Assembly (NCBI RefSeq): GCF_003173055.1
Contig: NZ_QGLF01000006.1
Span: forward strand, 151,074-215,073
Direction: 5' to 3'
Origin: Zavarzinia compransoris
GTDB lineage: Bacteria > Pseudomonadota > Alphaproteobacteria > Zavarziniales > Zavarziniaceae
DNA length: 64,000 bases
The first letter of the stretch is position 1. Each line of letters opens with the position of its first letter. A program made the translations under genes and the position numbers. Under the pieces are notes generated by a model that was given only the letters and a program-made list of their open reading frames with translations, was not told the origin of the DNA and ran no database searches. This document shows positions 8,711 through 18,009 of this stretch, piece by piece.

Positions 8711-10060
8711 TCAGCGGATGCCGGACCCGGCCAGGGCATCGGCCGACCATTCGCGGTCGGACCGGGGCCTGGTCTGGCGCATGCCGCCGGTTTCGGCGAC
8801 AAAGCCGGTCAGGGCATAGGTGCGCTGGGCCAGGTTGTAGTGGCTGAACATGTCGCTATAGGGCGCCGGCACATCGTAGCTCGGCGTCATATAGGCGAAG
8901 CCGGCGACGGCCAGATCGCCCCTTGCGTCATATTCGTCCGAGGCCAGCGCCGCCCAGGAATCCTCGTCGAGATAGAAGACCCGGCGGCTGTAGATGTGAC
9001 GCTTGCCTTCCTTCAGCTTGGCTTCGACCACCCAGACACGGTGCAATTCCCAGCGGATCAGATCGGGGTTGAGGTGGTTGGCGGCCAGCAGGTCCGCCTG
9101 TTTCGCTTCGTAAAGCGCGTTGTAGCAATTATAGGGAACGTAGATCTCGCGCTTGCCGACCAGTTGAAAGTCGAAGCGGTCCATCGAGCCGTTGAACAGG
9201 AAGACATCGTCGAAGGTATTGACCCCGGCCGTGCCCGGATTGGGCGTGTCGAAGGAGAAATCGGGCGCGACCTTGACCCGGCGCTGGCCGGGCAGATAGG
9301 CCCAGGACCGGCGATCCTTGGTGCCGACGTCCAGCGGGTCGATGATCATCAGCGCCTCGCCCGCACGCCGCGCCGGGCCGGTGTAGGACAGCCGCATCCG
9401 CCAATAGGTGTCGGCGTCCGGCTTGGAGACGTCCCAGAAGGGATATTCCTGGGTGCTCTGGCCCTCGGTCGACAGGGTGACGTGGCCGCTCGCATCGACG
9501 ATGAAGTTGCGGTACTTCGATTCATAGGCCAGGCCGTTGAAGCGCAGCAGGTGGTTCCACATCGCCTCGTAGCCGCTCTTCGGCATCGGGAACGGGAAGG
9601 CGGCATGGACGCCGGAAATGGAGTTGCCGTCGGCGCTGATGGTCGCCGTGGTCGCCTGCTGCTTCGTGTTTTCGAGGACGAAGGCGGGGAAGGTGACGGT
9701 CCGGTGGGTCGGGTAGACGTCCAGCCGGAAGCTCGCATAGCGCGTCAGCAGCGCCTTGGCGCCTTCCGTCAGGCGGGCGGCCTCGCCGGCCATCGAGCCG
9801 GCGTCGATCACGAGGCGGGGCTTCTCGCCCGCGAAGGGATCGGGGCGGATGCCGCTGCCGGCCGCGAAACCGGCGGGCGGCGTGGTGAGGCCGCCGGCAT
9901 AGGCCGGGATGGTGGCGGCGGCGTTGCCGGCCATTTCGGCGCCGACGGGGGTCAGGGTGGTGCCCAGCCGCTTCGCCTCTTCGGGGGTGACGCCGGCTTG
10001 GGCGGCACCGGCGGCGAAGATCGCCACCAGGGCCGAGGTCAGGATCAGTGCCTTGCGCAT
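8711..10060 (-). CDS. DUF1329 secreted protein, copy 1
   Basis: The protein has 449 residues with a signal peptide (about 1-22, AGAAQAG). The family hallmark AKRLGTTLTPVGAE and the repeated Tyr/Trp-rich barrel strands (WELHRVWVVEAKLKEG) are visible. DUF1329 proteins are LolB/outer-membrane-lipoprotein-like and occur almost always next to DUF1302 genes; their biochemical role is not established. The gene lies 9 bases after the DUF1302 stop, so the two are very likely translationally linked. A second copy lies at 33808-35190 on the plus strand in another catabolic cluster. The two share the order of motifs but are clearly diverged. Confidence 0.88.
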   Translation of the reverse strand: MRKALILTSALVAIFAAGAAQAGVTPEEAKRLGTTLTPVGAEMAGNAAATIPAYAGGLTTPPAGFAAGSGIRPDPFAGEKPRLVIDAGSMAGEAARLTEGAKALLTRYASFRLDVYPTHRTVTFPAFVLENTKQQATTATISADGNSISGVHAAFPFPMPKSGYEAMWNHLLRFNGLAYESKYRNFIVDASGHVTLSTEGQSTQEYPFWDVSKPDADTYWRMRLSYTGPARRAGEALMIIDPLDVGTKDRRSWAYLPGQRRVKVAPDFSFDTPNPGTAGVNTFDDVFLFNGSMDRFDFQLVGKREIYVPYNCYNALYEAKQADLLAANHLNPDLIRWELHRVWVVEAKLKEGKRHIYSRRVFYLDEDSWAALASDEYDARGDLAVAGFAYMTPSYDVPAPYSDMFSHYNLAQRTYALTGFVAETGGMRQTRPRSDREWSADALAGSGIR

Positions 10061-10069
10061 GGTTTGGCC

Positions 10070-11749
10070 TCAGAAAGTGGTCTTGAGGGTGAGGCTGACG
10101 AAACCACGGTCCTTGAGCGCGGTCGTGAAGCCGTTGAGCGAGGAGACGGCATTGCCGGTGGTCTCGGTATGGCCGAAGTAATCGACCCACTTCAGGTCGA
10201 CCCGGTACTTCTGCTGGACGTCGGCGGAGAGGCCGACGGTGTAGTTCCCGTTGCCCTCGTTGCCGCCGAAGACGGTCGGCGAATTGCCGCGCAGGCCGAG
10301 CGAGACCGCCATCGGCGCCGACAGATCGATGCCGGGCACGACCTGGAACCAGACCGGGTTGAAGCTGGCGCTCCAGCCGACAAAATTCCGGGTGGCGCAG
10401 CCGTCCCACTTGTTCTTGCCCACGCAGGGCGCGTAACCCACGGCGTTGAACAGGTTCTCGCCGCTGGTCACGTCGGAGTAATGGGCCCAGGTGAATTCGG
10501 TGCCCCAGGTCGCGGCATCGAACACCGCATTGCCGGGCAGCACGCCGAGCAGGTTGATCAGCGCATGCTGGGTGTCGCCCCGGGGCCCGGGGGTCGAACC
10601 GTCGGCAGGGCGGCCGATCGGCGAGATCCCGAGGATCTGGGCGTTCAACGGCGTATTGTGGCGATAGGAGAATTCCGTCCCCAGGCTGACGCCGCCGATA
10701 TTGGTGGTGAAGCTGATCCCGAAGAGGTCGATGTCGTCAGGATAGATCAGGGCATATTCGCTGCCGCTGGCCGGGGCCACGCGGGTCAGCAGCGCCTGGG
10801 GCAGCTTGTCGGCGAAGCGCCGGTAGTAGAAGCCGAGCGTGCCGTCGAGAATGTCCGGGCTCCAGCGCGCGGCCAGGCCGAATTCGCCGATCTGGTTCGG
10901 CTCGACCGGGCTCGCATGGGTCGCGAAACCGAGGGCGGCGCTGATGTACTGGCGGTCCGGCCCGTTGAAGGCGAAATCGACGGGGCCGAGATAGGTCCCG
11001 CCCTCGGGGTAGCGATAGGCTTCCCATTCCAGGAAGACCTGGGCCGCCAGCGACAGGTCGTCCGTCACCTGGGCCTGGAACGAGACCTGGTTCAGGGGGC
11101 GGAACAATTCCTTGATCTCGGCGCCCGGGGTGGCGAAACCCTTCTGAAGATCGATGGGCGCCTGGCCGTAGGAAACGCTGTGCAGCGCGCCCCCGAGATA
11201 GAGCGATTCACCCCAGAACACGGTGTGGCGGCCGACCTTCACCCGAACCGGGATGTCATCGACATCGAAATTGGCGAAGGCGAAGGCGTCGAGGATTTCC
11301 CCCGAAGGGCCGAGGTAATAGCGCTCGGTGTAATTGCTGTAGGAACCGCCGCGGTAGCTGGGAATGCTGGTGAAGGGTGCGTTCGGATTGGTCTTCGGCC
11401 CCTCCTCATAAGCATTGTCGTACCAGAAGGCGGCGCTGACGCGGGCGCCGAAACGGCCTTGATAGACGAGGTCGAGTTCGGACAGCAGATCGACCCGATT
11501 GGTGACGATGTCGCCCCGGTCGAAGCTGAACGTGCCTTCGTCGTAGAGCGGGGAATTGCCCAGTTCGGCGTTACGGCTGTCGACGCGCATGCCGATATTG
11601 TAACGGACCGTATTGTCCCAACGCAGTTCGAGGTCGGGCGTGCCCGTGTCGATTTCGGCGGCCCGGCCATCGCCGGCGACCAGGGTGGTTACGGCAGCGG
11701 CATAGCACAGGGCGCGCCGCCACGACTTCTGTTGTCCTTGGGATTTCAT
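10070..11749 (-). CDS. DUF1302 outer-membrane protein, copy 1
   Basis: The protein has 559 residues. A signal peptide is followed by ELRWDNTVRYNIGMRV and by many amphipathic strands, ending in a C-terminal phenylalanine (LTLKTTF), as in outer-membrane beta-barrels. DUF1302 proteins are considered channels or receptors for hydrophobic compounds. The ATG at 11749 opens the minus-strand operon that continues through DUF1329, YCF48 and RND. Its promoter should be in the 400-base gap upstream. At 559 residues it is about 180 shorter than the second copy in this window (741). Confidence 0.87.
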   Translation of the reverse strand: MKSQGQQKSWRRALCYAAAVTTLVAGDGRAAEIDTGTPDLELRWDNTVRYNIGMRVDSRNAELGNSPLYDEGTFSFDRGDIVTNRVDLLSELDLVYQGRFGARVSAAFWYDNAYEEGPKTNPNAPFTSIPSYRGGSYSNYTERYYLGPSGEILDAFAFANFDVDDIPVRVKVGRHTVFWGESLYLGGALHSVSYGQAPIDLQKGFATPGAEIKELFRPLNQVSFQAQVTDDLSLAAQVFLEWEAYRYPEGGTYLGPVDFAFNGPDRQYISAALGFATHASPVEPNQIGEFGLAARWSPDILDGTLGFYYRRFADKLPQALLTRVAPASGSEYALIYPDDIDLFGISFTTNIGGVSLGTEFSYRHNTPLNAQILGISPIGRPADGSTPGPRGDTQHALINLLGVLPGNAVFDAATWGTEFTWAHYSDVTSGENLFNAVGYAPCVGKNKWDGCATRNFVGWSASFNPVWFQVVPGIDLSAPMAVSLGLRGNSPTVFGGNEGNGNYTVGLSADVQQKYRVDLKWVDYFGHTETTGNAVSSLNGFTTALKDRGFVSLTLKTTF

Positions 11750-12151
11750 ATGGATGCCCTTCTCCCGGATCTGGGGACAGCTTCGGCGTTACGGCCTTCG
11801 CAGAGTCAGCGAGGGCCGGTCGGCAATCGCCCCCGTCGCCGGGGGCCTATTCATGGATCGATGGCGTGAAGGCCGGGGCGTTTACGGGGATTTCCCCGCC
11901 CCGGCGCGTTCAGGACCGGGCGGCGTCCGGCCCGCTGCGCGCGCCGTACCGACAGAGGGCTTTCGGACACGCCGCCGAATGCGCCCTTTCAAACAGGATG
12001 TCGTCCATCTCTGGAACTCCTCGCCATGGAGGCCGCCCGCTCATGGGGCTCGGCCCTCTTTTATGGCGGCGAGAGTGGCCGGTTTCATTCCCCCCCGCCC
12101 CCCTCGTCCCGAGGGGTATCGCGACTTTGTCGGAGATGCGGCGCGAAACGG
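11750..12151. promoter_or_regulatory. Intergenic promoter region of the DUF1302 operon
   Basis: No gene is supported in these 402 bases. It must hold the promoter of the operon starting at 11749. A hairpin with 9-base arms is at 11872-11905 (GCCGGGGCG and its complement). On the minus strand, near 12075-12093, a GGGGAATG stretch followed by CCGGCCAC loosely resembles the 16-base motif repeated in the second cluster. Match quality is poor and this is only a candidate. Confidence 0.35.
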
Positions 12152-14857
12152 TCAGTCGGCGCCTTCAAGCAGGCCCAGGATCCGGGCGCGGTGCAGAAGC
12201 TGCTTGCGCGTGCCGGCGTCGAGCTTGCCGAACAGGTTCTTCAAGTGCCATTTGACGGTTTCCTCGCCGATCTCCATCGCCTGGGCGATTTCCTTGTTGG
12301 ACAAGGCGCGGGCGAGGAGTTCCAGCACTTCCCGCTCTTTCGGGGTCAGGACCATGCTGGCAACCACCTTGGGGCCGCCCTGGGCGCGGGGCGCGGGAGG
12401 GCGGAGCGTGGGGGCGATCGTCATCGCCGGGTTGGAGAGATGGGCCTTGGCGGCCTCCTCTGTCAACCGGCGGGCCCAATCGGCCAGTCCCGGATGGGCA
12501 TCGACGATGGTGCGCTTCAGCCCATAGGTCGCGGCGAGGTTCAGCGCCTCATCGAGCAGCGGGCCGGCGCGCTCGCCCAGGCGGTCGAGGGCATAGGCAC
12601 GCAGGGCCATGATCTCGATGCGCAGCCGGCCGTGCCTTGCCCGTTCGGCCGGGGGCACAGCCTGTTCCAGGCAGGCCAGCGCCTCCTTCCATTTCTGCGC
12701 CGCGATCGCGGCATAGGCACGGGCCAGATGGCGCTGCATGATGGCGGAGCGATGCCAGACGTCGCCCTTCGACAGGTCGTCGCGCGCCAGGATCTCGTCG
12801 ATCCGTTCAACCAGGCTGCGGCAGGTCTCGCTGCGGAACCGGCCGGCGTGGATGCGCACCTGTTCGCCAAGGCTGAAGATGCCGAGACGCGGCAGGTGGC
12901 GCTTGACGGCGACGCGGTGCAGGGCGTCCAGAATTTCCAGGCCCCGATAGTCGGCCCCCTGGGCGCAGGCGATGCGGGCGGCGGTGCGGAAGGCCAGCAG
13001 CATGGGCTCCGGCGCGCCCGCCCCTTCCAGAATATCCAGGCGGTTGGCCAGCAGGGCCGCCGCCTCGTCGATCTGATCCGCCTCATAGACCGCCACGGCC
13101 AGCAGGGCGGCGAGCATGCAGACCAGGGGGTTGCGCCGGCCGAGATCGGCCTCCGCCTCCGCCAGGGCGACCCGCAGGTCCCCTTCCCCGAGACGGACCT
13201 GGCCTTCCCAGACATAGGTGAGCCCGGTGATCAGCCGGCTCCACAGGAGGGCCGTGGACGGTGCCCCCTTGCGGTCTTCGACCGGCAGGGTCTGATAGAC
13301 GTCGCGGGCCGCGCCCGGACCGTCCCGGAACAGGGTGATCATGGCCAGCCGGTTGACGTGATTGGTCGCGAGCCGGGGCGGAAGCACGGGCTTTCGCTCG
13401 ATCCAGGGCTGGAAGACGGCGATGCAGGCTTCCGGGTCGTCGGCGTAATAAGCGGCGCCGCTGGTGATCAGGTCGCATTCGTAGCGCAGGCTCTCGTCCA
13501 CGCCCGGCTGGCCGAGGATGCGGCCGACCCATTCGTTGGCCTCCTGGTGCCGGTCGCCCAGCGCCAGCGCCCAGGCGACGGCAAGGCGCAGGCGCGGCCG
13601 GCGGTCCAGTTCCTCGACGGGCAGAAGCCGGCTCCACTCCAGGACCGCTTCCGGACCCGCCTTCATCAGCGTGTCGTAGAGGCTGCGCTCCACCAAATCA
13701 TAGGACAGATCGTGATCGCCAGCCGCCTCGGCGTGGCGGGCGGCATCCTCCACCATGCCGCGGGCGGCAAGCCAGAGGCTGGCCCGGCCGTGCAAGCGGG
13801 CGCGTTCCGCGGCCGGCAGCGCTGCGAAACGCTCGCGCAAGGCGCTGCGGACGAGCATGTGCAGACGGCACCATTCGCTGTCGTCGGCAGTCAGGAAGAC
13901 CGGCGTATCGCGGACGAGCCGGGCCAGCCGCTCGGGGGCGTCGTCACGGTCGGCGAGCGTTCGGCACAGATCCGGATGGAGATGGTCGACGACCGAGATC
14001 CGGACCAGGAAAGCCTCGTCCTCGGCGGACAGCCGGCTCAACAGCCGGTCGACCAGATGCTGGTCGAGCGTGGCGGAACCGATGGTCAGGCCCTTCAGCG
14101 CGGTATGGGGATCGTCGCTTCGCTCGAGGTCGGCCAGGATAATCTGCAGCCCGAGCGGCCAGCCATCCGCCCGTTCGTGCAGGCGGGCACAGGCATCGAC
14201 ATCGACCCCGCTGCCGAGGCGGCCTCGCACCAGCGCGATCGTCTCCTCCAGGCGAAAGCGCAGCATGTCCTGACCGACCGGCAGGCACTCGCCATATTCG
14301 ATCAGGTCCGCGACCTCCGTATCGAGACCGGCCCGGCCGGCAACGATCAGGCCGAGGTTCTGCGGCGCATTGTGAAGCAGATAGCCGAGGACCGCCCGCC
14401 CCGCGGTCGAGAGGCGGTCGGCCTCGTCGATGATGACCACGAGGTCCAGCGGGGTGACGGCAACCTCCGCCAGCCAACTCGTCACCCCGTCGAGGGCGCC
14501 GGCGCCCGGGGGGGAACCGGCCGGCAGGGTACGGCCGAACCCCGGGCGCCCGCAGCCGATCCGCACGGAAAGGACCAAGCTTTGCAGGAAACGGACGGGA
14601 TCGCCATTGTCGTCCGCGGAGAGCCAGGCCACCGCAGCGCCGCGGGCCAGCGCTTCCCGCCGCCACTGCGCGAGCAGCGAGGTCTTGCCGAAGCCGGGCG
14701 GTGCCTGCACAAGAATGATGGCCCGTTCGGACAGCAGGCCGCTGTTGAGAGACAGGCGCGAACGGGGCAGCAGATGGCGGGGAACGCGCGGCGGCATGAC
14801 CTTGAGGAGAATCTCGGAGTCCGGGAGGCTCGCGTCGGTATCAGCCGTGCCCACCAT
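12152..14857 (-). CDS. LuxR-family LAL (MalT-like) transcriptional regulator 1
   Basis: The protein has 901 residues. It has an N-terminal STAND/AAA NTPase with Walker A APPGFGKTS near residue 50 and a Walker B-like VVIIDEAD near 145. A long helical repeat region of the TPR type follows. A C-terminal GerE helix-turn-helix begins at LTPKEREVLELLA and ends with ETVKWHLKNLFGKLD. LAL proteins bind a ligand and ATP, oligomerise and activate catabolic operons, as MalT does. The gene is on the same strand as, and upstream of, the DUF1302 operon, which it probably controls. Two other LAL regulators are in this window. Confidence 0.88.
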   Translation of the reverse strand: MVGTADTDASLPDSEILLKVMPPRVPRHLLPRSRLSLNSGLLSERAIILVQAPPGFGKTSLLAQWRREALARGAAVAWLSADDNGDPVRFLQSLVLSVRIGCGRPGFGRTLPAGSPPGAGALDGVTSWLAEVAVTPLDLVVIIDEADRLSTAGRAVLGYLLHNAPQNLGLIVAGRAGLDTEVADLIEYGECLPVGQDMLRFRLEETIALVRGRLGSGVDVDACARLHERADGWPLGLQIILADLERSDDPHTALKGLTIGSATLDQHLVDRLLSRLSAEDEAFLVRISVVDHLHPDLCRTLADRDDAPERLARLVRDTPVFLTADDSEWCRLHMLVRSALRERFAALPAAERARLHGRASLWLAARGMVEDAARHAEAAGDHDLSYDLVERSLYDTLMKAGPEAVLEWSRLLPVEELDRRPRLRLAVAWALALGDRHQEANEWVGRILGQPGVDESLRYECDLITSGAAYYADDPEACIAVFQPWIERKPVLPPRLATNHVNRLAMITLFRDGPGAARDVYQTLPVEDRKGAPSTALLWSRLITGLTYVWEGQVRLGEGDLRVALAEAEADLGRRNPLVCMLAALLAVAVYEADQIDEAAALLANRLDILEGAGAPEPMLLAFRTAARIACAQGADYRGLEILDALHRVAVKRHLPRLGIFSLGEQVRIHAGRFRSETCRSLVERIDEILARDDLSKGDVWHRSAIMQRHLARAYAAIAAQKWKEALACLEQAVPPAERARHGRLRIEIMALRAYALDRLGERAGPLLDEALNLAATYGLKRTIVDAHPGLADWARRLTEEAAKAHLSNPAMTIAPTLRPPAPRAQGGPKVVASMVLTPKEREVLELLARALSNKEIAQAMEIGEETVKWHLKNLFGKLDAGTRKQLLHRARILGLLEGAD

Positions 14858-14999
14858 TGGACGCGCCCCTTTCGTATTTTATATCAGACTACAGATTTTT
14901 CAGTCATTTGGTGATAGTCGACGGCAATATCGCATTTTGTCCACCCTTTTGAAGAGCGCGCTCGGGCGTCGGCCTTGGCGGCGGAGGTATCCCTTCTGA

Positions 15000-15173
15000 T
15001 AGTGCGAGGCACGCCGCTACAGCGTGCAGATCCGCCTGATCGGCGAGCAGCATGCCGTCGCGGATCCGGGCTTCATCCCGAGCTTCGCCGATTGTATCCG
15101 CGGCATCCGGCCGGAACCCCGGATCGGCCGTGCCCAGCGGATCCACCGCCAAGCCGATCCCTTCGCTCCGTGA
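15000..15173 (+). pseudogene. Remnant of a DUF6915-like protein
   Basis: One plus-strand frame across this stretch reads VQIRLIGEQHAVADPGF and ends at TGA 15171-15173. This resembles the C-terminal part of small DUF6915-type hypothetical proteins (IGEQH followed by a tryptophan- or cysteine-containing helix). No start or N-terminal part is present. The rest of the gap from 14858 to 15238 shows nothing I can support. It marks the left edge of the arsenic island. The family assignment is from memory. Confidence 0.35.
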
Positions 15174-15238
15174 TCTCCGGTCAAATCCTCAAGCGGATTT
15201 TTCCATGACGACCGCAGGATTCGGATATGGCCCGATAC

Positions 15239-15631
15239 TCAAGCCTTGCCGCAGCAATCGGCCACCGTCTCGCCGAACAGCGGGGCGCAAATGTCCGGAC
15301 GGCCGCCGCAGCATTCCCTGGTCATGAAGTCGATCAGGCCGCGAAACCCGTCGATGTCGGCGCGATAGAGCATGGTCCGTCCCTGTCGCTGGACTTTTGC
15401 CAGGCCGGCACGCGTCAGGATCGCCAGATGCGCCGACATCGTGTTGTGCGGGACAGCCAGCGCCGTCGCAATATCTCCAGCCAGCATGCCTTCGGGGTGG
15501 CGAGCGACGAGCATCCTGAAGACATGCATGCGGGTCGCCTGGGCAAGGGCGGACAATGCTTCGATTGCCCGTTCCTCTTCGATATTCGATACGGCGGGCA
15601 GGACAGCGGCGGTGGCGTCAGGACTGGGCAT
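15239..15631 (-). CDS. arsR: ArsR-family As(III)-responsive repressor, copy 1
   Basis: The protein has 130 residues with the winged-helix ArsR fold (HNTMSAHLAILTRAGL recognition helix). Near the C-terminus there is a vicinal cysteine pair and a third cysteine (Cys107, Cys108, Cys115), and a further pair at Cys126-Cys127. Cysteines at this end are typical of ArsR proteins whose As(III) site is C-terminal, as in Acidithiobacillus. The start chosen is ATG 15631, which overlaps the end of arsJ by 14 bases. It is the last gene of the minus-strand pstS, GAPDH, arsJ and arsR series. No strong ribosome-binding site is visible, so ATG 15643 is a possible alternative start. Confidence 0.83.
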   Translation of the reverse strand: MPSPDATAAVLPAVSNIEEERAIEALSALAQATRMHVFRMLVARHPEGMLAGDIATALAVPHNTMSAHLAILTRAGLAKVQRQGRTMLYRADIDGFRGLIDFMTRECCGGRPDICAPLFGETVADCCGKA

Positions 15632-16865
15632 GTTCCGATTCATTGGCACGTGACGGCAGAAACAAGGTGGCGATCCAGCACAGGGCGACCATGGCGGCGG
15701 AACCGGCAAGGCCGGCATCGAGACCACCCCATTGGTAGAGGGTACCGGAAAGAGCCACACCAATGAAGCGCCCAGCGGCATTGGCGGCATAGTAGAAGCC
15801 GACATCCTCGGCCAGTTTCTCGGACCCGGCATAGGCCAGGATCAGGTAGGAGTGAACCGAGGAATTCACCGCGAACACGAAACCGAAAACGGCAAGCCCC
15901 GCGACCAGGACGATGTCCGGGCCGGGTGCCTGGGGCAGCAGGGCGGGCAGCCGGTCGATGGCGAAGATCAGGGCGGCCGGGATCAGGGCCAGCGCCAGCG
16001 ACCACCAGCGCGCCGCCGGCACCTCGCGCGAAAGGCCATCGCGGCTGCGCCGCACGAGCGAGGGCGCGGCCGCCTGGATCAGGCCATAGCCGATCGTCCA
16101 GAGCGCGAGGAAGGTGCCGACACCGGTGAAGGTCCAGCCGGCGGCATAGAGAAAGACGGGAACGCCGACCACGAACCAGACGTCCCGCGCACCGAACATG
16201 CCGACCCGGGCCAGGGCCAGAAGATTGACCCCGGCCGATTTGGAAAAGAATTCCCGGGCAGAACTCGACGCCTTGGCCCGTCCCAGCATCGGCGGCAGGG
16301 ACAGAAGCGCCGCGACGAGCACGAAGCCGAGCACCCCGGCCATGCCCCAGAGCGAGGCCTGGAAACCGAAGATTTCGAGCAGCACCCCGCCCAGGAAGAA
16401 CCCCGCCCCCTTCATCGCATTCTTGCTGCCGGTGAACCAGGCGACCCAGCGGAACAGGCGCGAGGCGCTGCCATCCCCCGCCGTCAGCTTGATCGCCGAT
16501 TTCGAGGCGGTCTTGGTCAGATCCTTGGCAACGCCGCAAAGACCCTGGCAGCCGACCACCCAGACGACCGAATGCAACGCGCTCCATGCCGGCGAGACGG
16601 CCGAAAGCAGCAGGAAGCCGGCAATCTGCGTGGCAAGCCCGACCGCCAGCATGCGCGCGATGCCGAAGCGCGTCGCCAGCCAGCCGCCGATCAGGTTCGC
16701 GCCGATCCCGGCCGCTTCATAGAGAAGGAACAGCAGCGCCAGGGTGAAAGGCGAATAACCGAGCCGGTAGAAATGCAGCAGCACCAGCATCCGGAGCGCA
16801 CCGTCCGTCAGTGTGAAGCCCCAATAGGCGGCGGTGACGATCGCGTAGTTCCGCACACCGGACAT
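15618..16865 (-). CDS. arsJ: ArsJ, organoarsenical efflux permease
   Basis: The protein has 415 residues of Major Facilitator type with about twelve hydrophobic helices. Several stretches fit ArsJ as I know it: YWGFTLTDGALRMLVLLHFY at the N-terminus and CQGLCGVAKDLTKTASKSAIK near residue 120. ArsJ exports 1-arseno-3-phosphoglycerate, the unstable product that GAPDH makes from arsenate. It then falls apart outside, so the pair is an arsenate detoxification route. It follows the GAPDH gene by two bases and overlaps arsR copy 1, which supports one transcript. This pairing makes the call strong. Confidence 0.92.
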   Translation of the reverse strand: MSGVRNYAIVTAAYWGFTLTDGALRMLVLLHFYRLGYSPFTLALLFLLYEAAGIGANLIGGWLATRFGIARMLAVGLATQIAGFLLLSAVSPAWSALHSVVWVVGCQGLCGVAKDLTKTASKSAIKLTAGDGSASRLFRWVAWFTGSKNAMKGAGFFLGGVLLEIFGFQASLWGMAGVLGFVLVAALLSLPPMLGRAKASSSAREFFSKSAGVNLLALARVGMFGARDVWFVVGVPVFLYAAGWTFTGVGTFLALWTIGYGLIQAAAPSLVRRSRDGLSREVPAARWWSLALALIPAALIFAIDRLPALLPQAPGPDIVLVAGLAVFGFVFAVNSSVHSYLILAYAGSEKLAEDVGFYYAANAAGRFIGVALSGTLYQWGGLDAGLAGSAAMVALCWIATLFLPSRANESEHAQS

Positions 16866-16867
16866 GC

Positions 16868-17908
16868 CTATATCCCCCGCTGCGCCAGAATTGTGGCGAG
16901 ATCGACCATCCGGCAGGCATAGCCCAATTCGTTGTCGTACCAGGCGTAGACCTTCAGCATGGTGCCGTCGGTCACCAGGGTCGACAGGCCATCGACGATG
17001 GAACTCCGCGTATCCCTGGCGAAATCGGCCGAAACCAGGGGACGCGGCTCGTAGCCGAGGATGCCGGCGAGCGGGCCGGTGGCGGCTTCGGCGAATAGCG
17101 CGTTCACTTCATCGGCCGTGGTTTCCCGGCGCATTTCGAAGACGCAGTCGGTCAGGCTGGCGTTCAGCACCGGCGCACGCACCGCATGGCCGTTCAACCG
17201 GCCCTTCAGTTCGGGGTAGATCAGGCCGATCGCCGTGGCGCTGCCGGTCGTCGTCGGCTGAAGGCTGGTCATGGCGCTTCTGGCCCGGCGCAGGTCCTTG
17301 TGGGGCGCGTCGACGACGACATTCGTGTTGGTCGGATTGTGGATCGTCGTGATCTGGCCGTGACGGATGCCGATCGCCTCATGGACGACCTTGACCACCG
17401 GAGCCAGGCAATTGGTGGTGCAGGAAGCCGCGGTCACGATCGGGTGGCGGGCGGGATCGTAAAGATGATCGTTCACCCCGACGACGATGTTCAGCACCCC
17501 CTCGACCTTGACCGGCGCGGAGACAATCACGCGCTTGGCCCCCCGGTCGAAATGCCCCTGAAGTTTTTCCGGCGTCAGAAACCTGCCGCTGCATTCGAGG
17601 ACGACATCGACCCCGCGATCGCCCCAGGGAATATCCTCCGGTGCGGCGTGGGCGCTCACGGTCATGGCTCGGCCGGCCGCCTCGATCCTGTCGCCATCAG
17701 CCCGGAGGTCCGTACGCCAGCGGCCCTGGACACTGTCGAATTCCAACAGATGGGCAATGACGGCGGCATCACCCTTGATCTCGTTGAGGTGGACGATTTC
17801 CAGCCGGTTGCCGCTGCGGGGATCATCCGCGGACCGGTCGGCCCCGCCAAGTGCCGCCCTCAGGGCCAGGCGCCCCATCCGGCCAAGACCATTGATGCCT
17901 ACGCGCAT
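16868..17908 (-). CDS. ArsJ-associated glyceraldehyde-3-phosphate dehydrogenase
   Basis: The protein has 346 residues. It has the Rossmann start [17 protein letters not shown] and the active-site [10 protein letters not shown] with the catalytic cysteine near 160. [21 protein letters not shown] and [15 protein letters not shown] are also present. In arsenic operons this paralogue arsenolyses glyceraldehyde-3-phosphate to 1-arseno-3-phosphoglycerate, which ArsJ exports. The ATG at 17908 has a GGAGG site 7 bases away; an upstream GTG at 17920 is less likely. It lies between the pstS-like gene and arsJ. It may be the operon-borne paralogue of a housekeeping GAPDH outside the window. Confidence 0.92.
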   Translation of the reverse strand: MRVGINGLGRMGRLALRAALGGADRSADDPRSGNRLEIVHLNEIKGDAAVIAHLLEFDSVQGRWRTDLRADGDRIEAAGRAMTVSAHAAPEDIPWGDRGVDVVLECSGRFLTPEKLQGHFDRGAKRVIVSAPVKVEGVLNIVVGVNDHLYDPARHPIVTAASCTTNCLAPVVKVVHEAIGIRHGQITTIHNPTNTNVVVDAPHKDLRRARSAMTSLQPTTTGSATAIGLIYPELKGRLNGHAVRAPVLNASLTDCVFEMRRETTADEVNALFAEAATGPLAGILGYEPRPLVSADFARDTRSSIVDGLSTLVTDGTMLKVYAWYDNELGYACRMVDLATILAQRGI

Positions 17909-18009
17909 GACAACCTCCACGCCGCCCGGACCACGGCCGGACTCGAATATTCAGCAACTCGGACAAAGACGAGAGCGGCGCCCGCTCGCACGGACGCCGC
18001 CCCAGATCC

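Noticed and set aside
7298..11869. 1523-codon plus-strand open frame opposite the YCF48, DUF1329 and DUF1302 genes
   Set aside because: No known domain, low-complexity composition, and three clear genes with signal peptides on the other strand.
11872..11905. Riboswitch upstream of the DUF1302 operon
   Set aside because: Only a simple hairpin is seen; no known riboswitch core sequence could be recognised.
14904..15152. Minus-strand open frame of 82 codons in the gap before arsR
   Set aside because: No family match, and it lies opposite the plus-strand remnant; probably a chance frame.
16868..17908. Housekeeping glyceraldehyde-3-phosphate dehydrogenase
   Set aside because: Direct coupling to arsJ and placement in an arsenic island indicate the arsenate-specific paralogue.
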